A stretch of DNA of 64,000 nt, from contig NZ_JABWRP020000013.1 of the NCBI RefSeq assembly GCF_014269035.2, forward strand, positions 62,001 through 126,000, given 5' to 3'. Position 1 is the stretch's first letter. Each line of letters starts with the position of its first letter. The position numbers and the translations under genes are program-made. The stretch is from Pseudomonas vlassakiae (GTDB lineage: Bacteria > Pseudomonadota > Gammaproteobacteria > Pseudomonadales > Pseudomonadaceae). Under the pieces are notes generated by a model, which was not told the origin of the DNA, searched no databases, and saw only the letters and a program-made list of their open reading frames with translations. Of the stretch, positions 15,193-28,900 are shown piece after piece.

Positions 15193-16902
15193 ATGCGGGC
15201 GCATGTTCAACTGGCGCCTCGCAAAGCGCTTTTCATCTTGCTGTTGGCATTTTCCGACGATACCGCACTTGCGGCCTCGCCTGGCGACCAGGACCTGATC
15301 CGCGACCGCCAGGACCGTCTGCTCCAGGAGCAGCAGCGCCGCCTCGAAGAACTGCGCACCTTGCCCGGCAAGTCGGCGCTCCCTTCCGCGCCGCAACCTG
15401 CGGCCGATACCCGCTGCTTCACCATCCACACCATCGAGCTCAAGGGTGCCGACAGCCTGTCGGCGGCTGATCGCGATGCGCTGCTCAAGCCCTTCATCGA
15501 CCAGTGCCTGGGCGTTCCCCAACTCAACGCCTTGCTCAAGGCCCTCACCGACCACTACCTGGGCCGTGGCCTGGTGACCAGCCGCGCCTACCTGCCACAG
15601 CAGGATCTGTCTTCCGGCCATTTGCAGGTGCTGGTGGTGGAAGGGCGCGTGGAAGGGCTGCGCCCTGAAAAGGACAGCGGCCTCAGCGCGCGCGAGCTGG
15701 CCATGGCCTTCCCGGGTGACGTCGGCCAGCGCCTGAACCTGCGGGAAATCGAACAGATGGTCGACCAGCTCAACCGGCTGCCGTCGAACAAGGCACAGAT
15801 GGAGCTGACCCCGGGCAAGGCGGTCGGCGGCAGCGAGGTGCTGGTCCGCAACACGTCGCAGAAACCCTGGCGCGCCTCGCTGTCGCGCAACAACGAAGGC
15901 CAACGCAGCACTGGCGAGCAGATGGCCAATGTCGGCCTCGAATGGGACAGCCCTTTGGGCCTGGCCGACCAGTTGATCCTGCGCGGCGGCCACGACGTGG
16001 TCAGCGATCACACCGTCGGCTCGAAGAACGGCGTGCTGGCCTACAGCCTGCCCTGGGGCTGGTGGAACTTCAGCTACAGCTACAGCGAGACCGAATACCG
16101 TGCCAAGGCCCAGGTGAGTGGTTTTGACTTCAAGCAGACCGGCGACAGCCAGAACCATCAGTTGCGTGCCGAGCGCGTGGTGCACCGCGATGCCACCAGC
16201 AAGACCTCGCTGAGTGCCGGCGTCGCTCACCTGCGCACCAACAACTACATCGAGGACTCGCGCCTGGCGGCCAGCAGCAACCGCCTGAGCGAGGTGCAGT
16301 TCGGCATCAACCAGGGTCGCCGCCTGGGCAATGCCTTCGTCAACCTCGACCTTGGCATGCAGCACGGCATCGGTGCTTTTGATGCCCAGGGCAACGGTGA
16401 CCCGGCCCCGGGTGAACCGGTGGCGCGCTACCGCAAGTACAGCGCCACGATCAGCTATGTGCAGGGCTTCGAGGTGCTTGGCGAGCGCTTGAGCTTGAGC
16501 AGCCTGGCCACCGGCCAGCGCAGCGAGGACGTGCTGTTCAGCCCGCAGCGCATCAGCCTCGGCGGGTTGTCGTCGGTGCGCGGCCTGAAAGACCAGTCGT
16601 TGTCCGGCGACAGCGGCGGCTACTGGCGCAGCGACCTGCGCTGGACCCGCCCGGTCACCTGGCCGGCCCTGCAGCCGCTGGTGGCTGAATACGGCCTGGG
16701 TTTGGGCTATGACCTCGGCGTGATTCGCAATGACCGCTACAACGGCGAGTACCACGGCCGTGCCAGCAGCCATTCGCTGGAGCTGTTCGCCCGTGGCCAG
16801 CACCTGGCCGCCAGCGTGACCTTCGCCCACAGCCTGGAACGCCCCGGCGTGCTGACCGAAAAGGAACGCCCGGTGTACTTCCGCCTGGACTTCTTCATTT
16901 AA
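15193..16902 (+). CDS. cdiB: Two-partner secretion outer-membrane transporter (CdiB/ShlB/FhaC family)
   Basis: TpsB transporter that exports the adjacent giant exoprotein across the outer membrane. The start is ATG 15193 (AGGGAG six bases before), 569 residues. It opens with a signal peptide (KALFILLLAF...ALAA), then a charged helix, POTRA domains (about 70-215: CFTIHTIELKGADSLSA, LVVEGRVEGL) and a 16-strand barrel domain. The conserved loop motif SSVRGLKDQ (VRGY-type, about residue 455) and a terminal aromatic strand (YFRLDFFI) are present. It lies 23 bases upstream of cdiA, clearly one operon. Length fits the family. Confidence 0.9.
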   Translation: MRAHVQLAPRKALFILLLAFSDDTALAASPGDQDLIRDRQDRLLQEQQRRLEELRTLPGKSALPSAPQPAADTRCFTIHTIELKGADSLSAADRDALLKPFIDQCLGVPQLNALLKALTDHYLGRGLVTSRAYLPQQDLSSGHLQVLVVEGRVEGLRPEKDSGLSARELAMAFPGDVGQRLNLREIEQMVDQLNRLPSNKAQMELTPGKAVGGSEVLVRNTSQKPWRASLSRNNEGQRSTGEQMANVGLEWDSPLGLADQLILRGGHDVVSDHTVGSKNGVLAYSLPWGWWNFSYSYSETEYRAKAQVSGFDFKQTGDSQNHQLRAERVVHRDATSKTSLSAGVAHLRTNNYIEDSRLAASSNRLSEVQFGINQGRRLGNAFVNLDLGMQHGIGAFDAQGNGDPAPGEPVARYRKYSATISYVQGFEVLGERLSLSSLATGQRSEDVLFSPQRISLGGLSSVRGLKDQSLSGDSGGYWRSDLRWTRPVTWPALQPLVAEYGLGLGYDLGVIRNDRYNGEYHGRASSHSLELFARGQHLAASVTFAHSLERPGVLTEKERPVYFRLDFFI

Positions 16903-16925
16903 GCATCTGATTGACGAGACCTGAC

Positions 16926-19900
16926 ATGGACGTTCGCCTGTTCGCCTTCCTGGCCCGCCAACGCTCGGCCCGCATTCAGCCGCGCGAGTACTTCTGCGGC
17001 CTGCCCAAACGTGCCCTGGCGCTGCTGCTGGCCAACGTCATGTTCTGGCAGCCGTTGTGGGCGCAGGCCGAAGGCATCGCGGTCAGTGGGGCCGGTACCA
17101 GCCTGGGGCAGGCGGGCAATGGCGTGCCGATCGTCAACATCGCCGCGCCCAACGGCAGCGGCCTGTCGCACAACCAGTTCAGTGACTACAACGTCGGCCA
17201 GCAGGGGTTGATCCTCAACAACGCCACCGATCGCACGGCCTCCACCCAGCTGGGCGGGATCATCCTCGGCAACGGCAACCTGCAGGGCAGGGCCGCGCAG
17301 ATCATCCTCAACGAAGTCAATGGCGCCAATGCCAGCCAGCTGCGCGGCTACACCGAAGTGGCCGGGCAGGGTGCCCATGTCATCGTCGCCAACCCGCACG
17401 GCATCAGCTGTGATGGTTGCGGCTTCATCAATACGCCGCGGGCCACGCTCAGCACCGGCACACCGGTGATCAGCAACGGCCAGCTCACCGGTTACCGGGT
17501 CGACCAGGGCCAGATCGCCATCGAAGGCGCAGGCGTCAACGCCAACAACGTCGACAGCTTCGAGCTGATTGCCCGCAGCGCCAGGATCAACGCCGAGATC
17601 CAGGCACGCAACCTGACGATCATTGCCGGGCGCAACGACGTCGATGCGCATACCCTGGCGGCCACCGCGCGGGCCGATGACGGCAGCGCCAGGCCGGCGC
17701 TGGCGATCGACTCCAGCGCCCTCGGCGGCATGTATGCCGGTGCGGTGAAACTGGTGGGCACCGAGGCCGGCGTGGGCGTGCGCCTCGATGGCCAGATGAT
17801 CGCCAGCGGTGGCGACATCCAGCTCGATGCCAACGGTCAGTTGCGCATGAACCAGGCCAGTGCCAGCGGCAATGTACGGGTCCAGGCCCGGGCCATCGAT
17901 GCGCAGGGCCCCGTGCATGCCGGGCAGCAGTTGCAGATGAGCAGCCAGGGCGACCTGGTCAACCGCCAGGGGCTGACAGCGGCCGGCCAGGTGCAATTGA
18001 GCGCGGGTGGCCAGCTGAGCAACCTGGGCGGTATCCAGGCGGGTATTGCAACCGATGGCAGCCGTGTTGCCGACGCTGACTTGAAGATCTCCGCAGGCGC
18101 GGTGGACAACCGCAACCAGAAGCTGATCGCCAGCCGCGACCTGGCGGTGAACGCCGGTAGCCGTCTGGACAACCAGGGCGGCAGCGTCAATGCCGGGCGT
18201 AACGTCGTCGCCAATGCCGCGACCGTGGACAACCGCAAGGGCCGCATCGCCAGCCAGGCTACCTTGAGCCTGGCCGGCGGCAGCCTCGACAACAGCAGTG
18301 GCCAGCTTTACAGCGACGCCGCGCTGACCGTCCGCCTCGACCAGGTGCTCGACAACCTCGATGGCGTGGCTTCCGGCGAAGGGTTGAATATCCACGCCCT
18401 GGCCCTGAACAACCAGCGTGGGGTCGTGACCAGCGACGCGGGCCTGGTATTGGTCACCGGTGCCGGTATCGACAACCAGCAAGGCGAAATTTCCAGCAGC
18501 GGCGACAGCCAGCTGCGTGCCGCCAGCCTCGACAACCGCAAGGGTGTCCTCAGCAGCAACCAGACGTTGCAACTGGACCTCAACCAGGCCCTGGACAACC
18601 GCAATGGGGTCGTGGCCTCGGGTCAGGCGTTGGCGGTGAATGCCGCCAGCCTCGACAACCGCGAGCAAGGCAAGGTACTGGGCGAAGGCTCCGTGACGGC
18701 CAAGGTGGCCGGGCTGCTCGACAACCAGGGCAACGGCCTGATCAGTGGCCAGGGCGCCACCGAGATCGATGCCGGCCAGCTGGACAACCGGGGTGGGCGC
18801 CTGGTGGGCAAGGCGCTGCTGACCCTCAAAGGCCAGCAATGGGATAACCGCGGCGGCCGGATCAATGCTGCCGGCGCGCTGACGCTGACCGTCGACCGCC
18901 TCGACAACCGCGACCAGGGACTGGTCAGCGGCCAGGCCCTGGTGCGCTACAGCGGCACCGAACTGCTCAACCGCCTGGGCGTGTTCGGCGCCCAGGGTGA
19001 CCTGTACTTGCAGGCCGAACACCTGGATAACAGCGGCGGCAGCCTGACCAGTGCTGGCGACCTCGACGGGCGCATCACCCGTGTCGAGCAACTGGGCGGC
19101 AAGCTCTCTGCCAATGGTCAACTGGGCCTGCTCGGCAGCTCGCTGGTGAACCAGCAGGGCGGCGTGGTGGGCGCGGGGCAAGGCCTGCGCTTGACGGTTG
19201 CCAACGTCGACAACCGCGGCGGCGAACTGTCGGCTGCCCAGACGATCGGCATCGACGGCCAACAGTTGGACAACAGCGGTGGCCAAGTGCTGGCCGGTAC
19301 CGACCTGGCGCTGACCGTCGGCCAAGTGATCAACCAGGCCCAGGGCCTGTTGCGTGCCACCCGACAGCTGACCCTCGACGGGCAGGCGCTGGACAACCGC
19401 AGCGGGCGCCTGTCCGGTGTGCAGGGCACGCGCCTGCAACTGAGCCAGGCCTTGGACAACGGCAAGGGGTTGATCACCACCGAGGGCAACCTTGCCATCG
19501 GCGCGGCCAGCCTCGACAACCGCGACGCCACCCTGACCAGCGCCGGCACATTGACCCTGGCGACTACCGGTGCGCTCGACAACCAGCGCGGCTCGATCAC
19601 CGCCGACGGCGCCCTCGACCTGCGCAGTGGCAGCCTCGACAACCGCGCCGGCGAGCTCGGCGCCCAGGGCGCGATCGACCTCGCCACCGGTGCGCTGGAC
19701 AACCGCGACAATGGTCATGTGGTCAGTAACGACCGCCTGACCCTCAAGGCAGGCCAGGTCAGCAACGCGGGCAGCGACAGCCGTATCGACAGCGTCGGAG
19801 CCTTGTCGCTCAGTGCCAGTGGTTTCGACCAGCAGGCCGGGCGCCTGCTGAGCAACACCTCGATCACCCTCGACCTGGGGCAGGGCGCGCTGGTCAACCA

Positions 19901-22900
19901 TGGCCTGATCAAGGCGCCGGTGCTGGTGCTGAACCACCTCGGCAGCGTCGACAACCAGCGCGGTATCATCGCCAGCCCGCAAGCCTTCAGCCTGGCCGCG
20001 ACCACGCTGGACAACCGCCAGGGCCAGGTGCTCAGCGACGCAGGCCTGACCGTGCGCATCGCCCAGGCCCTGGCCAACGCCAAGGGCCTGGTCTCGGCCA
20101 ATGGCCTCGACCTGCGCGCCGCCAGCCTGGACAACCAGGGCGGCGTGGTCAGCAGCCGTGGCAACCTGGCCCTGGCCATCGATGGGCGCCTGGACAACCG
20201 CCAGGGCACGCTGGTCAGTGATGCCGCCAGCCAGTTCAGCGCCGCAGTGCTGGACAACAGCCAGGGCCAGGTGTCGAGCAAGGGGCGTCTCGATATCGAC
20301 GCCGGCACGCTGGTGAACACGGCCGGCACGCTGATCGGCCTGGATCAGTTGCAGGTCAAGGGCGCCCAGCTGGACAACCGTGCCGCAGGCCTGCTGGGCA
20401 GCAATGGCGCGCTGACCCTGAGCGTGGGCCAGGTCGACAACCGTGGCGGTGAAATCACCGGCAAGGCCGGCGTCGAGGTCACCGGCAGCCTGCTGGACAA
20501 CAGCGACGGCGGCCTGCTGGTCGCCGGCAGCGGCCTGACCCTGGCCTTGCAGCAACTGCTCAATCGCAACCAGGGCGCCATCGAAGCCCAGGGTGGCCTG
20601 ACGCTCAGCGGCGCGACACTGGATAACGATGGCGGGCGCCTGACCAGCCAGCAGGACATGACCCTGACCTTGACCGGTGAAGCGCTCAACCGCCTCGGCA
20701 TGGTCAGTGCCGAGGGCCAACTGGCCCTGATGGCGCAACGGGTGGACAACAGCAGCGGGCAGATGAGCAGCGCCGGCCAGCTTCGGCTGACCAGCCAGGG
20801 CGAGCTGTTGAACCAGGGCGGCGAGCTGCTCGGCGACGCCGACATCGTGCTGGCCAGCGCCAGCCTCGTCAACACCGACAGAGGCGTGGTATCGAGCAAA
20901 GGCGCGCTGGCCATCAACACCGGCCACCTCGACAACAGCCGCCAGGGCAGCCTTAGCAGCAACCGTACCCTCGACCTGCGCGCCGGCCAGCTGGACAACC
21001 GCGACGGCGGCCGCATCGGCAGCCGCGAAGCGCTCACCGCGACGCTGACCGGCCTCGACCAGCAGGGTGGCAAGCTGTTCAGCGACAGCTCGGTACACCT
21101 GGACCTCAACCAGGGCCAGCTGGACAACCGCGGCGGCCTGATCAACGCCCCGTTGCTGGTGTTGCACAACCTGAACGGAGTGGCCAACCAGGGCGGCGAG
21201 ATCTCCAGCGCCCAGGCCTTCAGCGTGGACGCCAAGCAGCTGGACAACAGCAACGGTCGGTTGCTCAGCAACCAGGGCCTGATGCTGCGGGTCAAGCAGC
21301 GGCTGGATAACCTCAAGGGCCTGATCGGCGCCCAGGCGCTGGATGTTCACGCCGGGTCGCTGGACAACAGCGGCGGCACCCTGAGCAGCCAGGGCGGCAT
21401 GCAGTTGGCCATCGATGGCCTGTTGACCAACCGCGGCCTGATCGAGGCCCGCGGTGCGCTGGCCCTCTCCAGCCAAGGCCTCGACAATCGCGACGGCAAG
21501 GTACTGGGCAGCGCGATCGACCTGACGCTTGGCGGTGGCGACCTCGACAACACGGGTGGCCTGATCACCACGGCCGGGCAGTTGACTGTCAAGCAACTGG
21601 GCACGCTGATCAACCCGAACGGCGAACTCTCGACGGCCCAGGCGCTGCAACTCGATGCCAGTGCCGTGGACAACCGCGCAGGCAAGTTGATCAGCGAGCA
21701 GACGCTGGCGCTTACCAGTGGTGCAGTCGACAACCAGGGGGGCCTGATTTCCGGTTGGCAGGGGCTGACGGTCAGCGGCCAGCGTCTCGATAACCGCCAG
21801 CAAGGCACCTTGTCGAGCCGCGCGGGGTCAGTGCAGGCCAACATCGGCGGCGCGCTGCGCAATAGCGAGGGTGGCGCCCTGGTCGCCCAGCAGCGCCTGG
21901 ACGTCAGTGCCGCCAGTCTCGACAACAGCGCCAAGGGCGTGCTGTCCAGTGCCGGTGCGCAACACCTGGCGGTCACTGCTGCGCTGGACAACCATGACGG
22001 TGGCCTGATCGATGCGGGCGAGCAGCTCGACATCGATGCCCAGACCCTCGACAACCGTGGCGGGCGCGTGGCCGCCCAGCAGGCGCTGAAGCTGAGCGCT
22101 TCACGCCTGGACAACAGCGCCGGCAGCTTCATCGCCCAGGGCGACCTGACCCTCGACCTGCTGGGTGACCTGATCAACCGCCAGGGCAAGCTGGCCAGCG
22201 GCAAGGCGCTGCTGATCCAGCGTGCCAACCAAGTTGATAACCAAGGCGGCGAGATCGCCAGCCAGGGCCTGCTGAAACTGCTGGCCGCCAGCGTCGACAA
22301 CAGCCAGCACGGCACCCTGGCCGCCAGCGGCCTGCTCACCCTCACCAGCAACGGGGCGGTGAACAATGCGGCCGATGGCCTGATCTATAGCCAGCAAAGC
22401 GATGTGAACCTGCAGGCTGCCAGCCTCGACAACAGTAACGGCACCGTTCAGGCAAGCGGTGCGCTCAGCGTCAAGAGCCTGGGTGATTTCGCCAACCAGC
22501 GCGGCAAGCTGATCGCCCAGGACGGCACCCTCGACCTCGGCGCGGCCAACGTCGACAACCGTGGCGGCACCCTGGCCAGCCTCAAACGCTCCCTGGCCGT
22601 GCGCACCACCGGCGTGCTGCGCAACGGCAGCGACGCGGCCGGCCAGCGTGGCATCCTCCAGGCCTTGAGCCTGGACCTGCAGAGCGCCAGCCTCGACAAC
22701 CACGGCGGGCGCATCGCCGCGCTGACGGGCGATGCCCTGATCCGCACCGGCCAGCTCGACAACCGCGACGGCGGCGTATCGGCCGGCGGCCTGCTGAAGG
22801 TGACTGGCAGCAGCCTGCTCAACGGCGGCGATGCCCGTGGCGAGATGGTTGGGCAGCGTATCGAACTGGGGCTCACAGGCGCGCTGGACAACCGTAGCGG

Positions 22901-25900
22901 CATCATCGAAAGCTCGACCACTTTCGCCATCAGTGCCGCCAGCCTGGACAACCAGGGCGGCCAACTGCGCGCACTGGGCACCAGCGGCCAGAGCCAGTTC
23001 GCCATCGGCGGCCTGTTCGACAATCGCGCCGGCGTGGTGGAAGTCGGCAACACCGACCTGACCCTAGGCGCCGGCGTACTGCAGAACGTTGGTGGCAGGG
23101 TGCTGCACGCGGGCAGCGGCGTGTTCGACATCGACACCCTCAACCTGACCCGTGCCGGCGGCAGCCTGATCACCCGCGGCGGCCTGACCTTGACCGCCGA
23201 CACCTGGACCAATGGCAGCGCGATCCAGGCCGGGCGCCTGACCGTCAACGTCAACAACCTCACCCAGACTGCCGACGGCCAGCTGTTGGCGTTCGACAGC
23301 CTGGTGGGCAATGGCGGCAACTGGAGCAACGATGGCCTGATCGTCAGTGACGGTGACCTCCGCCTCAACCTGGGCGGCCTGTACAGTGGCAATGGCCGGG
23401 TCAGCAGCCTCGGCACCCTCTGGGTAAGCGCGGCGCAGATGGACTTGGGCAGCAACGCCAGCATCACCGGCGTTGGCAACACCACGGTCAACGTGACCGG
23501 CCAGCTGAACAACCAGGGGCGGATGAGTACGGCAGGGGACCTGCTGGTCAATGCCGGCAGCCTGAACAACCTCGGTACCCTAGGCGGCAACCAGCTGGTG
23601 CGGGTCACCACGGGCAGCCTGCGCAATGATCATGGGTTGCTGTTCAGTGGCCAGGACATGCAGCTGTATACCGGTAGCCTGACCAACTTCTATGGCGATG
23701 TGTACAGCCTCGGTGGGCTGACTGTGGCGCGGGATGGGGCGGGTAATCTGGCGGATCTGCTGGACAACGTTTCCGGCAGCCTGGAAAGCGCCGGGGACAT
23801 GCGCCTGAGTGCGGCGCGTGTCGACAATCGCAAGGAGTTCATCAAGACCTCCAGCAAATTGGTGTCGAGCGCGATCGGTCTGCGTTCAACTGCTGCAACC
23901 AGCGGGCATTTCGTGTTGCAGGAGCACTACGAGAACGTGCTGGAAGCGGATTCGCAGGCGGCTAGAATCGCCGCTGGGCAGGATCTGGTAATGAATGGCG
24001 GTGATTTCACCAACGATGCTTCGGTGGTCACGGCAGGACGCAATTTGCTGGCTAATTTCGACGACTTCAATAACGTCGGTCGTGCGTTGGGCAGCTACTC
24101 GACACTGAGGTCTTTCAACCTCCAGGGCCAGAACCCAGACTTCTGGTCGGAGGCGGTGCACTACAACGCCGCCAACGATCCTGACTATCGCCTGCAAGTG
24201 GTTGACGGGTCTCGTTATCGAGGTGGCGTTGGGACATTTCGACATTGGGATGCAGGTTGGAATGAATCGACCGTTGCTCCTCGGCTGACCAGTTCTCCAC
24301 AAGCGTATGAAGAGACCATGAGCGTTGGGTGGTATCGTTCATGGGGTTGGAGAAAAGGTGTTGAGTTCTTCCATGTTGCACCTTCATACAACAGCGGTGT
24401 GCGGGCAGCACTGCCCGCGTCGGTAGCCAATGCCAGCTTCTTCGATACCCGGACTCTTTCCGATCCAAACACGGGCACTGCAATCAATGCCGTGGTCCAG
24501 GCCGGCAATCTGGTCCAGATCAACGCTCGACAGAACCTGAGCAACAGTGTCGTTCAACAGAGCCAGCCGGTCGGCACTCCAACCGGCAGATCATTCGATC
24601 CTCAGTTACCAGGTGCTGGCAACAATACGGTCATCACCGTTCACAGCCAACTGCCACCCGACCTGGCACGCCAGCAGGTCAATCCGCTGGACCTGGGCGG
24701 TTTCACCTTGCCCATCGGGCAGAACGGTTTGTTCCGCCTCAGCGGGCAAGGCGGTAATGCTGCGACCGTATCGGGCCAGCGGTGGGACCTCGGCACGGGC
24801 AGTGTCACCACCCAGAGTCGTCAGGGCAACGTACCCGGTTCGATGCCGGGCGGATTGCAAGCGGCAAATGCGGGCGCTTACAACCTGACTGACAGCGACA
24901 TCGCTGATGTCGCTCACCAAGGCCGGACGGTCGGCGGCCGTGCCAGTGCCCTCGTGGTAAACGCGCCGGGAGATACCGCAGTCGATTTCGCGATGCCGCA
25001 GCGGCACGCAAACACCGGTGGCGATCTGGGTATCAATATCCCGGGCGTCACTCGCTTCCCGGCCAGCCAGTACGTCAGCAAACCCCAAAAGTACTTGATC
25101 GAGACCAATCCGGTGCTCACCGAACTCAAACAGTTCATGAGCTCCGATTACCTGCTCGGTAGCCTGGGCTACGACCCGGATAACAGCTGGAAACGCCTGG
25201 GTGACGGCCTATATGAGCAACGTCTGGTCCAACAGGCAGTGGTGGCCCGTACCGGTCAGCAGTTCATCGATGGCAAGACCTCGGGTGAGCAGCAGTTCAA
25301 GTACCTGATGGACAACGCCATCCGTAGCAAGGACGAACTCAACCTGAGCGTCGGCGTAGGCCTGACTGCTGCCCAGGTGGCGGCGCTGACTCACGACATC
25401 GTGTGGATGGAGCAACATGTCGTCAACGGTGAAGCAGTCCTGGTGCCGGTGCTCTACCTGGCCAATGCCGACAACCGCTTGGCCCCCAACGGCGCGCTGA
25501 TCGCCGGCCAGGATGTCGAGTTGATCGCCGGCGAGGACCTGAGCAACGTCGGTACCCTGCGCGCCAGCCGCAACCTCACCGCCACGGCGGGCAACGACCT
25601 GGTCAACGGCGGCCTGATAGAGGCCGGCGAGCGCCTGGACCTGCTGGCGGGCAATAACCTGGTCAACAGCGCCGGCGGCATCATTGCCGGGCGCGATGTC
25701 AGCCTGACCGCAGTCAACGGTGACATCCTCAACCAGCGTGACCAGCAGCGTCACAGCATGACCTATGGCGGCATCACCAACCAGTGGGACTATCTCGACA
25801 ACGTCGCGCGCATCGAGGCCTCAAATTCCCTGGAGTTGAAGGCCGGCCAGGACATCAAGAACATCGGCAGCGTGATCCAGAGCGGGGGGGACTTGTCGCT

Positions 25901-28900
25901 CAGTGCCGGGCGCGATATCAGCGTTCTTGCGGTGGAGCAGCGTGAAGGCTTCTATTCCGGGTCCCAGCGCAACAGCACCGTGCAGCAGTCGGGCGCGACC
26001 CTTGAAGCCGGGCGGGACCTGAGTATCGGTGCCGGACGCGATATCTCCGCAGTCGCCAGCCAGATCGACGCAGGCCGCGACATCGCCATGGCTGCCGGTG
26101 GCGACCTGAACCTGACCTCGGCCGCCGACGAAGCGCACAGCTTCAGTCGTAGCAAGAAAGTCACCCAGTCCAAGGACCTGGTTACCCAGGTCTCGACCAC
26201 GCTAAACGCTGGTGGCGACATCTTGCTCAGCGCCGGCCAGGACATGGCCATCGTCGCCAGCCAGGTCAAGGGCAAGGGGGATGTCGACATCGACGCCGAG
26301 CGCGACCTGACCATCGCGTCCGACCAGGACGAAAGCGCCTCCTACTACCTGAAGAAGAGCAAAGGCTCGTTCGGCCGCAGCAGCTCGACACAGAAGGAGA
26401 GCTACCACAGCACCAACGTCGCCTCGGTGATCGAGGCCGGCGGCGACCTTACCGTCAACGTCAGCAAGACCGACAGCGGCGGCATCAGGCTGGACGGCGG
26501 CCGCGATGTCAGCGTGATCGGCAGTCAGCTCAAGGCTGGCGGCGATCTGATGCTCGGCGCCACCGGCGATGTGGCGGTGCTGTCTGGGGTCGAGGAGCAT
26601 GGCGAGTACAGCAAGAAGACCAAGTCCGGCTTCCTCGGCCTGTCGAAGAGCGGCAAGAGCCAGCTCAAGACCAGCGCCACCCAGGTCGGCAGCGAGCTGA
26701 ACGCCGGCAACGACGTGGTCATCGCCGCCGGCAGCGACGTGCGCCTGCGCGCCAGTGAAGCCAATGCCGGCAACGACGTGGAGTTGCGCGCGGGGCTGAT
26801 CGACAAGGAAGGCGACATCAACCTGGTGTCAGCCAACGACGCCGCTTATAGCTACAGCGATTCCTATAAGAAAAAAGTCGGCATCTCGGTTTCACCTGGG
26901 GCCGTCGTCATTCCTTCGGTATCGGTGGCGTCGGCAAAAAAAGCTGGCCAGGAAGCACGCAGCAGCACCAGTGTCGCCAGCCAGGTCTTAGCAGAGCGTG
27001 ATGCCACGCTGCAGGCCGAGCGCGACATCAACCTGCTGGGCAGTGGTGTCAACGCCGGGCGCAACGTCAGCTTGAATGCCGGGCGCGACGTCAACGTGGC
27101 GGCGGCGGAGAACCAGAGCGATACCCGCAACTGGTCGCAGACCTCGAAAGTCGGCCTGAGCACCAGTGCCGATGACAACGGCATCAAGGCCTTCGCCGGT
27201 GTCGAAAAGGAAATCGCAAAGGACCGGCTGCGCGAGCAATTGGCGTCGGCCAGCCAGATCAAGGCCGGGCAGGACCTCGACATCAAGGCCGGTCGCGACA
27301 TCAACCAGACCGGTTCCGACCTGGTGGCCGGGCATGACATCAGCCTGGATGCCGGCCGCGACATCAACATCGACGCAGCGCGCGAAACCCGTGTGCTCGA
27401 GCAGGAGCGCGAGTACGCCAGCCAAGGTGTTGGCGGTTCGATCAATCACAACTTCGGTAAAACCAAGGACGCCCTGAGCAACGCTGGCAAGGGCGAGAAC
27501 GCGGTCAGCCAAGGGTCCAGTACCCTTCAGGCAGTGGACTCGCTCAACCAGTTCCTGGCCGGCCCGACGGGTGATGTCAAAATTGGCAACAGCTCGCAAA
27601 AGAGCCAGCAGACCAGTATCGAGCAAAGTAACCGTGGCTCCAGCCTGGACGCCGGCAACGACATCCGATTGCAGGCCGGCAACGATGTCACGATCACCGG
27701 CAGCGGCGTCAAGGCTGGGCGTGATCTCGACATCAAGGGTCGCGACATCAACATCGATGTCGCCCATGGCAGCAGCAGCCAGTCGAGCCGTGAGTCGCAA
27801 AACTGGGCTGGTATCAGTGGTGGTAGCAGTGGCGGCCTCAAGGTCGGTATCGGTGCCAGCCATGGCGCCGCCGGTGCCGATGGCACTCAGGGGACTTCGT
27901 CGCCAAGCCAGCTCGAGGCAGGCCGCGATGTTCGCCTCGATGCCAGTCACGACCTTAACATCGTAGGTTCCGAGGTCAAGGGCGGGCGCGATGTCGAACT
28001 CGCTGCCGGTAATGAACTGAACATCCGCGCTGCGCAGAACGATTCCAGGTACGAGCAGAATCGCCACAGCGGGGGCGGTGAAGTGGGGCTGGCGTTTGGC
28101 TCGGAAGGTATCGGCGTCTATGCCAGCGTCAATCTGGGCAAAGGCAACCTCGAGCGCGAAGCCCAGCGCCATCAGGAGGCCTATGTCTATGCCGGTGACC
28201 AGCTGAAATTCACCAGCGGCAAGGACACCAACATTCAGGGCGCCCAACTGCGCGGCGACGAGGTCATCGGCCGGGTCGGCGGCGACCTGAACGTGGCCTC
28301 GGCGGTCGATACTGGCAAGGTCAAAGGCAAGGAATTTGATCTCAGCGCGACTGTCACGATCGGCCCCGGCTCAGGCATCAGTGGCTCGGTCGGCTATGGC
28401 AAGACCACCGGCAAGACCGAATGGGTCGAGGACCAGACACGTATCACCGGGCGCGACAAGGTCGATATCCGCACCGAGCACCACACCCAGCTCGACGGCG
28501 CGTTGATCGCCGCCGACAACGGCAACCTCAAACTCGATACCGGCACCTTGGGTTATAGCGACATAGCCGGCAAGGACCAGGAGCACGGGTACTACCTGAA
28601 CGTCGGCGGGAGCTGGAAGCAAGGCTCCGGCACGACGCAGCAGGATGCCAGCCAGCAAGGGAAGGGCGAAAAAGGCGAAAACGGCTGGAGCGTCAGCGGT
28701 TGGGAGTATGAGAAAGACCGTGAGCAGATCGTGCGGGCGACGGTGGGGGCGGGGGAGATCACCGTTCGCCAGGATGCTGGGACCGGGCAGGACTCCACGG
28801 TTGGGTTGAATCGGGATCTGGATAAAGCCTACGAGATCACTCGCGATAAAGAGTCGCGCACCGATCTCTATGTCACCGACAGTTCGCTGCATGATTCGTT

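Noticed and set aside
13610..16830. Long minus-strand frames opposite the helicase and cdiB (13610-14761 and 14845-16830)
   Set aside because: Antisense to clear genes with all motifs in place; translations are compositionally odd (A, V, G, H, Q-rich) and lack starts or ribosome-binding sites.
16899..21803. 1634-codon minus-strand open frame opposite cdiA
   Set aside because: It lies antisense to the cdiB/cdiA coding DNA. The open frame results from GC-rich third-position bias and the repeated DNRxG codons; its translation is low-complexity with no family features.
17900..23500. Regular short repeats considered as CRISPR or satellite DNA
   Set aside because: Repeats are degenerate, in frame and encode FHA-1 beta-helix units of cdiA; no spacer/repeat pattern and no cas genes.
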